NCBI GenBank assembly: GCA_000263395.1 | Contig: AJXE01000004.1 | Coordinates: 124,001-188,000 of the forward strand | DNA from: Stutzerimonas stutzeri TS44 | GTDB lineage: Bacteria; Pseudomonadota; Gammaproteobacteria; Pseudomonadales; Pseudomonadaceae | Direction of reading: 5' to 3' | Length of the DNA: 64,000 nucleotides | In this document: positions 27,657-36,564 of the stretch, in pieces | Numbering within the stretch: the stretch's first letter is position 1 | Layout: each line of letters opens with the position of its first letter | Position numbers and translations under genes: made by a program | Notes under the pieces: generated by a model | What the model was told of the DNA's origin: nothing | Databases searched by the model: none | What the model saw: only the letters and a program-made list of their open reading frames with translations

Positions 27657-28043
27657 TTGGACAAGAACATGAAAATCCTCATCGTCGATGACTTCTCGAC
27701 GATGAGACGCATCATCAAGAACCTCCTGCGCGACCTGGGGTTCACCAACACCGCCGAGGCCGACGACGGCACCACCGCGTTGCCGATGCTCAAGAGCGGC
27801 AGCTTCGACTTTCTCGTCACCGACTGGAACATGCCGGGCATGAGCGGCATCGACCTGCTGCGCCACGTGCGTGCCGACGAGCGCCTCAAGCACCTGCCGG
27901 TGCTGATGGTGACCGCCGAGGCCAAGCGCGACCAGATCATCGAAGCGGCCCAGGCCGGCGTCAACGGCTACGTGGTCAAGCCCTTCACTGCCCAGGTGCT
28001 CAAGGAGAAGATCGAAAAGATCTTCGAGCGCGTCAACGGCTGA
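27657..28043 (+). CDS. cheY: chemotaxis response regulator CheY
   Basis: CheY is a single receiver domain that carries the signal from CheA to FliM. The phosphate-accepting Asp lies in [13 protein letters not shown] (D56 counted from the TTG start), with acidic pair DD near the N-terminus, Thr in VLMVTAEAK and Lys in GYVVKPF. The usual annotated start is the ATG at 27669. However, a strong ACGGAGG at 27645-27651 is placed 5 bases before the in-frame TTG at 27657 and 17 before the ATG, so the TTG start is preferred. cheZ follows after 23 bases. Confidence 0.95.
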   Translation: MDKNMKILIVDDFSTMRRIIKNLLRDLGFTNTAEADDGTTALPMLKSGSFDFLVTDWNMPGMSGIDLLRHVRADERLKHLPVLMVTAEAKRDQIIEAAQAGVNGYVVKPFTAQVLKEKIEKIFERVNG

Positions 28044-28066
28044 AGCAGCAACGCCGCGAGGGCACT

Positions 28067-28861
28067 ATGACGCAAGCAGACCAACGCCTGGCGGAGTTCG
28101 AAGCGACTCTGCAGGCCAATGCACCGCAGCTGATTGAAAGCCTGCAGCAGGGCCGTTTCGACGACGCGGCGCAGATGTTCAACGAGCTCAACCAGGCCCG
28201 CGATCAGGGGCTCTATCAAGAAGTTGGCAAGCTCACCCGCGAACTGCACAACGCCATCGTCAAACTCGAGATGGACACCTGCGCCACGGGCGGGGATCCG
28301 TCGCCGATCACCGATGCGACCGACCGGCTTTCCTACGTGGTGGCGATGACCGAGAAGGCCGCCAACCGCACCATGGATCTGGTCGAGGAGTCGGCGCCGC
28401 TGGTGAACTACATCAGTTACGAAGCCCAGAGCCTGACCGCCGACTGGCAGCGCTTCATGCGCCGCGAGATGAGCGCCGAGCAGTTCCGCGAGCTGGTCCG
28501 GCGCATCGACCAGTACCTGCAGCGCTCGATGAACGACGGCAGCCAGCTGTCGCAGAACCTCAGCGAAATCATGCTGGCGCAGGACTTCCAGGACCTGACC
28601 GGGCAGGTGATCAAGCGCGTCACGCGGCTCATCACCGAACTGGAGAGCAATCTGGTCAACCTGGTGGCGATGGCCGGGCAGGTCGATCGCGTGGCCGGCA
28701 TCCAGCACGACCGCGACGCGATGCGCGCCGAGCAGGAAAAGAAAAAACAAGAGAAACAGCCTTCCAACGGTGAAGGTCCGCAGATGCATGCCGATATACG
28801 TGAGGACGTCGTATCCGGACAGGACGACGTGGACGATCTGCTTTCGAGCCTGGGCTTTTAG
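28067..28861 (+). CDS. cheZ: CheY phosphatase CheZ
   Basis: CheZ, 264 residues, dephosphorylates CheY and resets the motor signal. It is almost wholly helical, with a long coiled coil. The catalytic segment is SEIMLAQDFQDLTGQVIKRV, where the Gln and Asp act on CheY. The extreme C-terminus, GQDDVDDLLSSLGF, is the CheY-binding tail found across the family. It lies between cheY and cheA in a tight run. Confidence 0.96.
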   Translation: MTQADQRLAEFEATLQANAPQLIESLQQGRFDDAAQMFNELNQARDQGLYQEVGKLTRELHNAIVKLEMDTCATGGDPSPITDATDRLSYVVAMTEKAANRTMDLVEESAPLVNYISYEAQSLTADWQRFMRREMSAEQFRELVRRIDQYLQRSMNDGSQLSQNLSEIMLAQDFQDLTGQVIKRVTRLITELESNLVNLVAMAGQVDRVAGIQHDRDAMRAEQEKKKQEKQPSNGEGPQMHADIREDVVSGQDDVDDLLSSLGF

Positions 28862-28873
28862 GGGAATTGCAAT

Positions 28874-31024
28874 ATGAGCTTCGACGCCGATGAAGAAATC
28901 CTCCAGGATTTCCTGGTAGAGGCCGGCGAGATTCTCGAACTGTTGTCAGAGCAGTTGGTCGAGCTGGAAAGCAGCCCCGACGACATGGCGTTGCTCAATG
29001 CAATTTTTCGCGGGTTCCACACGGTCAAGGGCGGGGCGGGCTTTCTGCAGCTGCACGAGCTGGTGGAATGCTGCCACATCGCCGAGAACGTCTTCGACAT
29101 CCTGCGCAAGGGCGAGCGCCGGGTGGATTCCGAGCTGATGGACGTGGTGTTGCAGGCGCTGGATGCCGTCAATGCGATGTTCAGTCAGGTTCGCGAGCGC
29201 GTCGAGCCGACCCCGGCAACCCCTGAGCTGCTGGCGGCGCTGGCGCGTCTGGCCGAGCCGGCGTCGGCGCACAGCCCCAGCGTAGCCGCGGAAGCCGCGG
29301 AAGCCGCGGCGCCGGTGGCGGTGGACGACGAGTTCGAGCAACTGCTGCAGGCCCTCGATACGCCGGCTGCGGTCGAATCCTCAGCGGCGGCGAGCGATGA
29401 AATCACCGACGATGAATTCGAGTCGCTGCTCGACCAGCTGCACGGCAAGGGCCAGTTCAGTGCCGCGCCCGCCGAAGCGAAAACCCCAGCAGAGCCGGTA
29501 GCCGCCGCGAGCGACGAGATCACCGACGAAGAATTCGAGGCGCTGCTCGACCAACTGCACGGCAAGGGCCAGTTCAGCGAGCCTGTCACCGCGCCGACGC
29601 CGGCACCTGCGGTAGCCGAGAGCGGCGCACCGGCGGCTAGCGACAACATCACCGACGACGAATTCGAAGCGCTGCTCGATCAGCTGCACGGCAAGGGCAA
29701 GTTCGAGCCCGAGAGCGTGACGCCGGTCGCTGCAGTAGCGGCAGTGGCTCAGCCCGCAGCAGCGGCCAAGAGCGCGCCGCGCCAGCCCGCTGCCGCGCCG
29801 AACAAGGTAGAGACGGCGCCGCGCGCAGCGGCTCCGGCCGAGAAGCCGGCCAGCGACGCCGAAACCACCGTACGGGTCGATACCGCCCGGCTCGACGAGA
29901 TCATGAATATGGTCGGCGAGCTGGTGCTGGTGCGTAACCGCCTGGTGCGCCTGGGCGCCAACAGCGGCGACGAGGCCATGTCCAAGGCGGTGTCCAACCT
30001 CGACGTGGTCACCGCCGATCTGCAGAGCGCAGTGATGAAGACGCGCATGCAGCCGATCAAGAAAGTCTTCGGCCGCTTCCCGCGGCTGGTTCGCGATCTG
30101 GCGCGCAACCTGAAAAAAGAGATCAACCTGGAGCTGGTGGGCGAAGACACCGACCTCGACAAGAACCTCGTCGAGGCGCTGGCCGATCCGCTGGTGCACC
30201 TGGTGCGCAATGCCGTCGACCACGGCATCGAGTCGCCGGAGGACCGCGAGGCCGCCGGCAAACCGCGCGTCGGACGCGTGGTGCTGTCCGCCGAGCAGGA
30301 GGGCGACCACATCCTGCTGATGATCACCGACGACGGCAAAGGGATGGACGCCAACCTCCTGCGCGCCAAGGCGGTCGAGAAGGGCATGCTGGACAAGGAT
30401 GCCGCCGAGCGCCTGAGTGATCTGGAGTGCTACAACCTGATCTTCGCGCCCGGTTTCTCGACCAAGACCGAGATTTCCGACGTGTCCGGCCGTGGCGTGG
30501 GCATGGACGTGGTCAAGACCAAGATTGCCCAGCTCAACGGCACGGTCAACGTGTTCTCCACCAAGGGCCAGGGTTCGCGGGTGGTGATCAAGGTGCCGCT
30601 GACCCTGGCGATCATGCCGACGCTGATGGTCATGCTCGGCAACCAGGCGTTCGCCTTCCCGCTGGTCAACGTCAACGAGATCTTCCACCTTGACCTGTCG
30701 CGCACCAACGTGGTGGACGGCCAGGAAGTGGTCATCGTCCGCGACAAGGCGCTGCCGCTGTTCTACCTCAAGCGCTGGCTGGTGCAGGGCGCCGCGCAGG
30801 ACGAACAGCGCGAGGGACACGTGGTGATCCTCAGCGTCGGCAACCAGAGCATCGGCTTCGTCGTCGACCAGCTGGTGGGTCAGGAAGAGGTGGTGATCAA
30901 GCCGCTCGGCAAGATGCTGCAGGGTACGCCCGGCATGTCCGGCGCGACCATTACCGGCGATGGTCGCATCGCCCTGATCCTCGATGTTCCCAGCATGCTC
31001 AAGCGCTACGCGCGTCGGGCGTGA
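28874..31024 (+). CDS. cheA: chemotaxis histidine kinase CheA
   Basis: CheA, 716 residues, phosphorylates CheY and CheB in response to receptors. The Hpt domain has its phospho-histidine at H49 (FRGFHTVKGGAGF). A long Ala/Pro linker (about residues 130-330) replaces a clear P2 domain and contains three near-identical 22-residue repeats. Next come dimerisation (VDTARLDEIMNMVGELVLVRNRL), the kinase domain (NAVDHGIESPEDREAAGKP; TDDGKGMD; SGRGVGMDVV) and a CheW-like C-terminal domain. The repeats have the core DEFE-LLDQLHGKG and are described separately. Confidence 0.97.
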   Translation: MSFDADEEILQDFLVEAGEILELLSEQLVELESSPDDMALLNAIFRGFHTVKGGAGFLQLHELVECCHIAENVFDILRKGERRVDSELMDVVLQALDAVNAMFSQVRERVEPTPATPELLAALARLAEPASAHSPSVAAEAAEAAAPVAVDDEFEQLLQALDTPAAVESSAAASDEITDDEFESLLDQLHGKGQFSAAPAEAKTPAEPVAAASDEITDEEFEALLDQLHGKGQFSEPVTAPTPAPAVAESGAPAASDNITDDEFEALLDQLHGKGKFEPESVTPVAAVAAVAQPAAAAKSAPRQPAAAPNKVETAPRAAAPAEKPASDAETTVRVDTARLDEIMNMVGELVLVRNRLVRLGANSGDEAMSKAVSNLDVVTADLQSAVMKTRMQPIKKVFGRFPRLVRDLARNLKKEINLELVGEDTDLDKNLVEALADPLVHLVRNAVDHGIESPEDREAAGKPRVGRVVLSAEQEGDHILLMITDDGKGMDANLLRAKAVEKGMLDKDAAERLSDLECYNLIFAPGFSTKTEISDVSGRGVGMDVVKTKIAQLNGTVNVFSTKGQGSRVVIKVPLTLAIMPTLMVMLGNQAFAFPLVNVNEIFHLDLSRTNVVDGQEVVIVRDKALPLFYLKRWLVQGAAQDEQREGHVVILSVGNQSIGFVVDQLVGQEEVVIKPLGKMLQGTPGMSGATITGDGRIALILDVPSMLKRYARRA
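29393..29704 (+). repeat. three 66-base in-frame repeats in the CheA linker
   Basis: Copies lie at 29393-29458, 29510-29575 and 29639-29704, separated by Pro/Ala spacers of 17 and 21 codons. Each encodes 22 residues of the form SD-E/N-ITD-D/E-EFE-S/A-LLDQLHGKG-Q/K-F. A degenerate fourth copy (VDDEFEQLLQALDTP) precedes them. The acidic-amphipathic form suggests short docking motifs rather than a folded domain. Confidence 0.85.
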
Positions 31025-31070
31025 CAGACCGGCAGGGGTCGTGACGGGCCGCTGCCGCTAGGAGTGTTTT

Positions 31071-32168
31071 ATGGCAGTCAAGGTCCTGGTGGTCGACGAT
31101 TCGGGGTTCTTCCGCCGGCGTGTCTCGGAAATCCTCGCGTCGGATCCCGCTATCCAGGTGGTCGGCACCGCCACCAACGGCCGCGAGGCCATCGATCAGG
31201 TACTGGCGCTCAAGCCGGATGTCGTCACCATGGACTATGAAATGCCCATGATGGACGGCATTACCGCGGTGCGGCAGATCATGCAGCGCTGTCCCACGCC
31301 GGTGCTGATGTTCTCGTCGCTGACTCACGAAGGCGCCCGGGTCACGCTCGATGCGCTCGACGCCGGCGCGGTGGACTATCTGCCGAAGAACTTCGAGGAC
31401 GTCTCGCGCAACCCGGAGAAGGTCAAGCAACTGCTGTGCGAGAAGATCCACACCGTCTCGCGCAGTAACCGCCGCTACGGCAGCTGGAGCGGTGCCGCAG
31501 CGACCACGCCGACCCCGGTCGCCCGCAGCACGCCGCTGGCAACCGGGGCCGTGCAACCGCGCGCCAGTGCTTCCCCGGCGCCGGTCGCCGCGGCACCCAA
31601 GCGCAAGGCCTACAAGCTGGTCGCCATCGGCACCTCGACCGGCGGCCCGGTGGCGCTGCAGCGTGTGCTGACGCAACTGCCAGCCAGTTTTCCGGCGCCG
31701 ATCGTGCTGATCCAGCACATGCCGGCGGCGTTCACCAAAGCCTTCGCTGAGCGTCTCGACAAGCTCTGCAAGATTCGCGTGAAGGAGGCCGAGGACGGCG
31801 ATCTGCTGCGCCCCGGGCTGGCGCTGCTGGCCCCGGGCGGCAAGCAGATGATGGTCGACGGACGCGGGGCGGTGCGCATCCTGCCCGGCGACGAGCGGCT
31901 GAACTACAAGCCGTGCGTGGACATCACCTTCGGCTCGGCGGCCAAGTCGTTCCACGACAAGGTGCTGGCGGTGGTACTCACCGGCATGGGCGCTGATGGC
32001 CGCGAGGGTGCGCGCCTGCTCAAGCAGAGCGGCAGCCAGGTCTGGGCGCAGGACGAGGCCAGCTGCGTGATCTATGGCATGCCGATGGCGGTGGTCAAGG
32101 CGAACCTCAGCGATGCGGTTTACAGCCTGGACGATATCGGTCGCCACCTCAGCGAGGCGTGCATCTAG
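31071..32168 (+). CDS. cheB: chemoreceptor glutamate methylesterase CheB
   Basis: CheB, 365 residues, removes methyl groups from (and can deamidate) chemoreceptors for adaptation. The receiver domain has its Asp at D55 ([13 protein letters not shown]). After an Ala/Pro/Thr linker of about 50 residues, the esterase domain shows the catalytic triad segments [15 protein letters not shown] and [11 protein letters not shown]. It follows cheA by 46 bases, and motC starts one base after its stop. No cheR is present in this window. Confidence 0.96.
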   Translation: MAVKVLVVDDSGFFRRRVSEILASDPAIQVVGTATNGREAIDQVLALKPDVVTMDYEMPMMDGITAVRQIMQRCPTPVLMFSSLTHEGARVTLDALDAGAVDYLPKNFEDVSRNPEKVKQLLCEKIHTVSRSNRRYGSWSGAAATTPTPVARSTPLATGAVQPRASASPAPVAAAPKRKAYKLVAIGTSTGGPVALQRVLTQLPASFPAPIVLIQHMPAAFTKAFAERLDKLCKIRVKEAEDGDLLRPGLALLAPGGKQMMVDGRGAVRILPGDERLNYKPCVDITFGSAAKSFHDKVLAVVLTGMGADGREGARLLKQSGSQVWAQDEASCVIYGMPMAVVKANLSDAVYSLDDIGRHLSEACI

Positions 32169-32909
32169 ATGGATGTTCTCAGCCTGATCGGGCTGGTCCT
32201 GGCCTTCGTCGCCATCGTCGGCGGCAATTTCCTCGAGGGCGGGCACATTTCCGCGCTGCTCAACGGGCCGGCCGCGCTCATCGTGCTGGGCGGCACCCTG
32301 GGCGCGGTGCTGTTGCAGACGCCGATCGCGGTGTTCATGCGTGCGATGTCCATTGCGCGCTGGATCTTCTTCCCGCCGCGCATCGATATGGGGCGCGGCA
32401 TTCTGCTGGTCACCGGCTGGAGCAACACGGCGCGCAAGGAGGGCCTGCTGGGCCTGGAGCCGGCCGCCGAAACCGAGCCCGATCCCTATGCGCGCAAGGG
32501 CCTGCAATTGCTGGTCGATGGCGCCGAGCCGGAAGTCATTCGCAGCATCCTCGAGGTCGACCTGTACACCCAGGAGAGCCGCGATCTGCGCGCGGCCAAG
32601 GTCTACGAGAGCATGGGCGGCTACGCGCCGACCATTGGCATCATCGGCGCGGTGATGGGCCTGATTCACGTGATGGGCAACCTCGCCGACCCCAGCCAGC
32701 TGGGCAACGGCATCGCCGTGGCATTCGTCGCGACCATCTACGGTGTCGGCGTGGCCAACCTGCTGGTGCTGCCGATCGGCAACAAGCTCAAGAGCGTGGT
32801 GCAGCGGCAGACGGCCTATCGCGAGATGCTGCTCGAAGGCGTGCTGTCGATCGCCGAGGGTGAGAACCCGCGTTCCATCGAAATGAAGCTGCAGGGCTTC
32901 ATCGACTGA
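32169..32909 (+). CDS. motC: flagellar stator protein MotC (MotA family)
   Basis: A 246-residue MotA-type stator subunit with four membrane helices and a large cytoplasmic loop between helices 2 and 3. The conserved third-helix segment reads PTIGIIGAVMGLIHVMGNL, and ARKEGLLGLE is in the loop. Position next to motD downstream of cheB matches the MotCD stator of pseudomonads, which is used mainly for swarming and high-load swimming. It begins one base after the cheB stop. Whether a MotAB pair also exists cannot be seen here. Confidence 0.93.
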   Translation: MDVLSLIGLVLAFVAIVGGNFLEGGHISALLNGPAALIVLGGTLGAVLLQTPIAVFMRAMSIARWIFFPPRIDMGRGILLVTGWSNTARKEGLLGLEPAAETEPDPYARKGLQLLVDGAEPEVIRSILEVDLYTQESRDLRAAKVYESMGGYAPTIGIIGAVMGLIHVMGNLADPSQLGNGIAVAFVATIYGVGVANLLVLPIGNKLKSVVQRQTAYREMLLEGVLSIAEGENPRSIEMKLQGFID

Positions 32910-32919
32910 GGCCGCCGCG

Positions 32920-33768
32920 ATGGCACGACGCAGACACGCCGAAGAGCATGAGAATCACGAGCGCTGGATGGTGTCCTACGCGGACTTCATCACCCTGCTG
33001 TTCGCCTTCTTCGTGGTGATGTACTCGATCTCGTCGGTCAACGAGGGCAAGTACAAGATTCTTTCCGATTCGCTGGTCGGCGTGTTCAGCCAGGTGGATC
33101 GCGCGGTCAAGCCGATCCCCATCGGCGAGGAGCGGCCACGCACCACCAGCCCGGCGCTGTCGGAGGTCGATCAGCCGAGCGGGCAGTCGCTGCTGGAGCA
33201 GAGCGCCGCCGACCCGCTGCAAAGCATTGCACAGAGCATGCGTGAGACCTTCGGCGAGCTGATTGCCGATGGCCAGCTGACGGTGCGCGGCAATGAGCTG
33301 TGGATCGAGATCGAGCTCAACTCCAGCCTGCTGTTTCCCAGCGGCGATGCCATTCCCAACGATCTGGCCTTCGATCTGATCGCCCGGGTGGCGGCGATCC
33401 TCGCGCCGTTCGACAACCCGATCCATGTCGAAGGGTTTACCGACAACCTGCCGATCAGCACCGCCAAGTTTCCGACCAACTGGGAGCTTTCCGCGGCGCG
33501 CGCCGGCAGCGTGGTGCGCATGCTGGCTGCCGATGGCGTCGATCCGGCACGCATGGCGGCGGTGGGCTACGGCGAGTTCCAGCCGGCGGCGGACAACGCG
33601 ACCCCCGAAGGCCGCGCGCGCAACCGGCGTGTGGTGCTGGTGGTGTCACGCAATCTCGACGTGCGCCGCAGCGTTACCGGCACCGGTAGCAGCAACGCGC
33701 GGGCGGATGCAGCGCTGCAACGAGCTGGCACACAAACTGCACCGCTCAGCGGCAGTTCGGCGCACTAG
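32920..33768 (+). CDS. motD: flagellar stator protein MotD (MotB family)
   Basis: A 282-residue MotB-type subunit. The single membrane helix contains the proton-accepting Asp in WMVSYADFITLLFAFFVVMYS. The periplasmic OmpA-like peptidoglycan-binding domain follows, with VEGFTDNLPIST and NWELSAARAGSVVRML. With MotC it should form the ion-conducting stator that pushes on FliG. It follows motC after 10 bases. Confidence 0.94.
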   Translation: MARRRHAEEHENHERWMVSYADFITLLFAFFVVMYSISSVNEGKYKILSDSLVGVFSQVDRAVKPIPIGEERPRTTSPALSEVDQPSGQSLLEQSAADPLQSIAQSMRETFGELIADGQLTVRGNELWIEIELNSSLLFPSGDAIPNDLAFDLIARVAAILAPFDNPIHVEGFTDNLPISTAKFPTNWELSAARAGSVVRMLAADGVDPARMAAVGYGEFQPAADNATPEGRARNRRVVLVVSRNLDVRRSVTGTGSSNARADAALQRAGTQTAPLSGSSAH

Positions 33769-33844
33769 GGCGCCTTCGTCAAATCACCGTCGTCGCGGGG
33801 CCTGGCAGCCGCCGGCCCGCTCGGATTCGGATGGAATGTGCGCA

Positions 33845-34633
33845 ATGAGAGTCTGGGCAGTAGCCAATCAAAAGGGCGGGGTGGGCAAGACCACCACATC
33901 GATCGCACTGGCAGGTTTGCTCGCCGATGCGGGCAAGCGGGTGGTGGTGCTCGATCTCGACCCGCATGGGTCGATGACCAGCTACTTCGGCCATGACCCG
34001 GATAATCTCGAGCACAGCGTCTTCGATCTGTTCCAGCACAACGGCAGCGTGCCCGAGGGCCTGCCGTGGCAGCTGCTGCTGGCGACCAGCCACGAGCGTA
34101 TCTCGCTGCTGCCGTCCAGTACCGTGCTCGCCACGCTGGAGCGCCAGTCGCCCGGCCAGAACGGCCTGGGCCTGGTCATCGCCAAGAGTCTGTCGCAGCT
34201 GTGGCAGGACTTCGATTACGCGATCATCGACAGCCCGCCGCTGCTCGGCGTGCTGATGGTCAATGCGCTGGCGGCCAGCCAGCAACTGGTGATTCCGGTG
34301 CAGACCGAGTTCCTGGCGATGAAGGGGCTGGAACGGATGGTCGGTACCCTGGCGATGATCAATCGCTCGCGCAAGCAGCCGCTGCCCTACGTCATCGTGC
34401 CGACCCTGTTCGACCGCCGCACCCAGGCGTCGATGAATACCCTCAAGGTGTTGCGCGCCGGCTATCCGGACAGCCTGTGGCCGGCGTTCATCCCGATCGA
34501 TACGCGTCTGCGCGATGCCAGCCGGGCGGGGCTGACGCCGTCGCAGTACGACTCGGGCAGCCGGGCGGTGCTGGCGTACCGCGCGCTGCTCAAGCATCTG
34601 CTGTCATTGCAGACCTCGCCCGAGGCGGCCTGA
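33845..34633 (+). CDS. parC: ParA-like ATPase for chemotaxis array positioning (ParC-like)
   Basis: A 262-residue ParA/MinD ATPase with the deviant Walker A KGGVGKTTTS, VVLDLDPHGSMTSYFG and IIDSPPLLGVL. The frame is open far upstream in motD sequence, but the ATG at 33845 gives the family N-terminus MRVWAVANQKGG; another ATG three codons upstream is possible. Position between motD and two CheW-domain genes matches the ParC/ParP pair described in Vibrio, which holds chemotaxis arrays at the pole. The symbol is given by analogy and is not the plasmid or topoisomerase ParC. Confidence 0.85.
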   Translation: MRVWAVANQKGGVGKTTTSIALAGLLADAGKRVVVLDLDPHGSMTSYFGHDPDNLEHSVFDLFQHNGSVPEGLPWQLLLATSHERISLLPSSTVLATLERQSPGQNGLGLVIAKSLSQLWQDFDYAIIDSPPLLGVLMVNALAASQQLVIPVQTEFLAMKGLERMVGTLAMINRSRKQPLPYVIVPTLFDRRTQASMNTLKVLRAGYPDSLWPAFIPIDTRLRDASRAGLTPSQYDSGSRAVLAYRALLKHLLSLQTSPEAA

Positions 34634-34661
34634 CATGCTGACGAAGTGTCGGATGGCCGGC

Positions 34662-34689
34662 TCAAGTTCGCCGTGGCGCCGGCCGATAA
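34662..34689 (+). promoter_or_regulatory. FliA (sigma28) promoter before the second CheW-like gene
   Basis: GCCGATAA at 34682-34689 is an exact FliA -10 box. TCAAGTTC upstream at 34662-34669 is a good -35 with a spacer one base longer than usual. It lies 31 bases before the ATG at 34721 and downstream of the GTG at 34646, supporting 34721 as the start. Confidence 0.65.
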
Positions 34690-34720
34690 CCCGCCTGAAT
34701 TGTCTACAGAAGTGGCTCCC

Positions 34721-35509
34721 ATGAACCGCGCCGTCCTCACCGAAACCCGCTCCCAGCTCGCGCTGCAGTCGTATCTCGATGCGCTGTTGCAGGACGCCAC
34801 GGTCGAGCTGGCGGATTCGGTCAGCCTCGATGAGTTCCAGGCCGCCGTGCTGGAGGAGCAGCAGCGCGACAGTCTGCGCCAGGTCGAGGCGGTCGCCGAG
34901 CTAGTCGCTGAAGCGCCGCCGGTCGCGACTGTGGTTGCCGAGCCCGCGCCGCCGACGGCAGTGGTCGAGCCGCTCGTCGAGCTGAGCGTGGCGACGGCAG
35001 AGCCGCCGGCGCTCGTCCCGCAAACACCGCCGCAGTGGGGCGAGCAGCCGTTCGAGTGCCTGCTGTTCGATGTCGCCGGGCTTACCCTGGCCGTGCCGCT
35101 GGTCTGCCTCGGTTCGATCTACCCGCTGGCGGGGCAGGAGCTGACGCCGCTGTTCGGCCAGCCGGAGTGGTTTCTCGGCATCCTGCCGAGCCACGCCGGC
35201 AACCTGAAGGTGCTGGATACCGCGCGCTGGGTGATGCCGGATCGCTACCGCGACGACTTCCGCGAGGGCCTGCAGTACGTGATTTCCGTGCAGGGTTACG
35301 AATGGGGGCTGGCGGTGCATCAGGTCAGCCGCTCGATCCGCCTGGACCCGCGCGAGGTGAAATGGCGCACGCAGCGCAACCAGCGACCGTGGCTGGCCGG
35401 CACGGTGATCGAGCACATGTGCGCGCTGGTGGACGTCACCGCGCTCGCCGAGCTGATCGCCAGTGGCGCGGTCAGGCAGCTGCACCCGGCATCGACCAGG
35501 AAACACTGA
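34721..35509 (+). CDS. parP: CheW-domain protein with N-terminal extension (ParP-like)
   Basis: A 262-residue protein. The first about 105 residues are a Glu/Val/Pro-rich extension (MNRAVLTETRSQLALQSYLDALLQDAT at the start). A CheW-type domain follows (FECLLFDVAGLTLAVPLVCLGSIYPL; GLAVHQVSRSIRLDPREVKW; ALVDVTALAELI). In Vibrio, ParP links the ParC ATPase to CheA through this kind of domain. An upstream GTG at 34646 extends the frame, but it precedes a FliA promoter match and lacks a ribosome binding site. Start choice is moderately certain. Confidence 0.8.
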   Translation: MNRAVLTETRSQLALQSYLDALLQDATVELADSVSLDEFQAAVLEEQQRDSLRQVEAVAELVAEAPPVATVVAEPAPPTAVVEPLVELSVATAEPPALVPQTPPQWGEQPFECLLFDVAGLTLAVPLVCLGSIYPLAGQELTPLFGQPEWFLGILPSHAGNLKVLDTARWVMPDRYRDDFREGLQYVISVQGYEWGLAVHQVSRSIRLDPREVKWRTQRNQRPWLAGTVIEHMCALVDVTALAELIASGAVRQLHPASTRKH

Positions 35510-35592
35510 GATTGATACGCGCCGGGTTCATTCGTCGACTCCGGCGCAACCGACAAATCGACCGCTGCGGCGGTATCTGAAAAGGTGGGGCT

Positions 35593-36072
35593 ATGAAGAT
35601 GACGTCTGCGCAGGGTTCCGATGATCCTGTCCTGCAATGGGTGACCTTCCGTCTGGACAACGAGACCTACGGCATCAATGTGATGCAGGTGCAGGAAGTG
35701 TTGCGCTATACCGAAATTGCGCCGGTCCCGGGTGCGCCGAGCTATGTGCTGGGCATCATCAACCTGCGCGGTAACGTGGTCACGGTGATCGACACGCGCC
35801 AGCGCTTCGGCCTGGCGCCGGCGCCGGTTTCCGACAACACGCGCATCGTGATCATCGAGGCCGACCGTCAGGTCATCGGCATCATGGTCGACAGCGTCGC
35901 CGAGGTGGTCTATTTGCGTCAGTCCGAGATCGAGACCGCGCCGAACGTGGGTAACGACGAATCGGCCAAGTTCATCCAGGGCGTGTGCAACAAGAACGGC
36001 GAGCTGCTAATCCTGGTCGAACTGGACAAGATGATGTCGGAAGAGGAATGGGCGGAACTTGAGAGCATCTGA
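35593..36072 (+). CDS. cheW: chemotaxis coupling protein CheW
   Basis: CheW, 159 residues, bridges chemoreceptors and CheA. It is a single CheW domain: VTFRLDNETYGINVMQVQEVLRY, VLGIINLRGNVVTVIDTRQRFGL and IIEADRQVIGIMVDSVAEVV are all family blocks. An AAAGGTGGGG ribosome binding site precedes the ATG. It follows the ParP-like gene by 83 bases, and the DUF2802 gene starts 3 bases after its stop. Confidence 0.96.
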   Translation: MKMTSAQGSDDPVLQWVTFRLDNETYGINVMQVQEVLRYTEIAPVPGAPSYVLGIINLRGNVVTVIDTRQRFGLAPAPVSDNTRIVIIEADRQVIGIMVDSVAEVVYLRQSEIETAPNVGNDESAKFIQGVCNKNGELLILVELDKMMSEEEWAELESI

Positions 36073-36075
36073 TCC

Positions 36076-36486
36076 ATGCTGATCGTGTCGCTGGTCGCGT
36101 CGGTAGTCGCCCTGGCCCTCGGTTGTCTGGGGCTGCTGGGCTTCTGCGTGTGGCTGCTGCGCCAGCAGCGGCGGCAGGCCGAGGAGCAGGCCCGGCGCGA
36201 CGCCGCACATGACCGGTGCATCAAGGACCTGGTCGAGCAACTGGACGTCTATGCCGAAGGCAGTGCGCGCATGGGCGACCGGCTCGAGGAGCTGGCCCGT
36301 CTGGTGGCGCCGCTGCCGGACAAGCTGGTGCAACTCGAGCAGCGCGATCCCAACAATTTCTCCTTCAGTCAAGCCGCCAAGCTGGTCGGCATGGGCGCCA
36401 GCGTGGACGATCTCACGCAATCATGCGGCCTCTCGCAATCGGAGGCCGAGCTGATGAGCAAGCTGCACAAGGCGCGCAAACCCTGA
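36076..36486 (+). CDS. DUF2802 membrane-anchored protein
   Basis: A 136-residue protein with one N-terminal membrane helix (MLIVSLVASVVALALGCLGLLGFCVWLL). A charged coiled-coil stretch (LRQQRRQAEEQARRDAAHDRC) and a small C-terminal DUF2802 domain follow, with KLVGMGASVDDLTQSCGLSQSEAELMSKLH. That C-terminal part resembles a degenerate helix-turn-helix. It is consistently the gene after cheW in pseudomonads (from memory). Function is unknown; location suggests the chemotaxis or flagellar machinery. Confidence 0.82.
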   Translation: MLIVSLVASVVALALGCLGLLGFCVWLLRQQRRQAEEQARRDAAHDRCIKDLVEQLDVYAEGSARMGDRLEELARLVAPLPDKLVQLEQRDPNNFSFSQAAKLVGMGASVDDLTQSCGLSQSEAELMSKLHKARKP

Positions 36487-36564
36487 CCGCCGGCCGCGCA
36501 GCGACCGCCTGTTGCGCCGGAACCTCGCCGCCGTGCTTCTCCACATGCATTGCTGCTGCCGTGT

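Noticed and set aside
29393..29704. CRISPR-like spaced repeats
   Set aside because: The three repeats are in frame inside CheA and encode a conserved peptide; no cas genes or true spacers are present. No CRISPR array was seen anywhere in the window.
29381..30820. Long minus-strand open frame (479 codons) opposite cheA
   Set aside because: Low-complexity mirror of CheA codon bias; no recognisable family.
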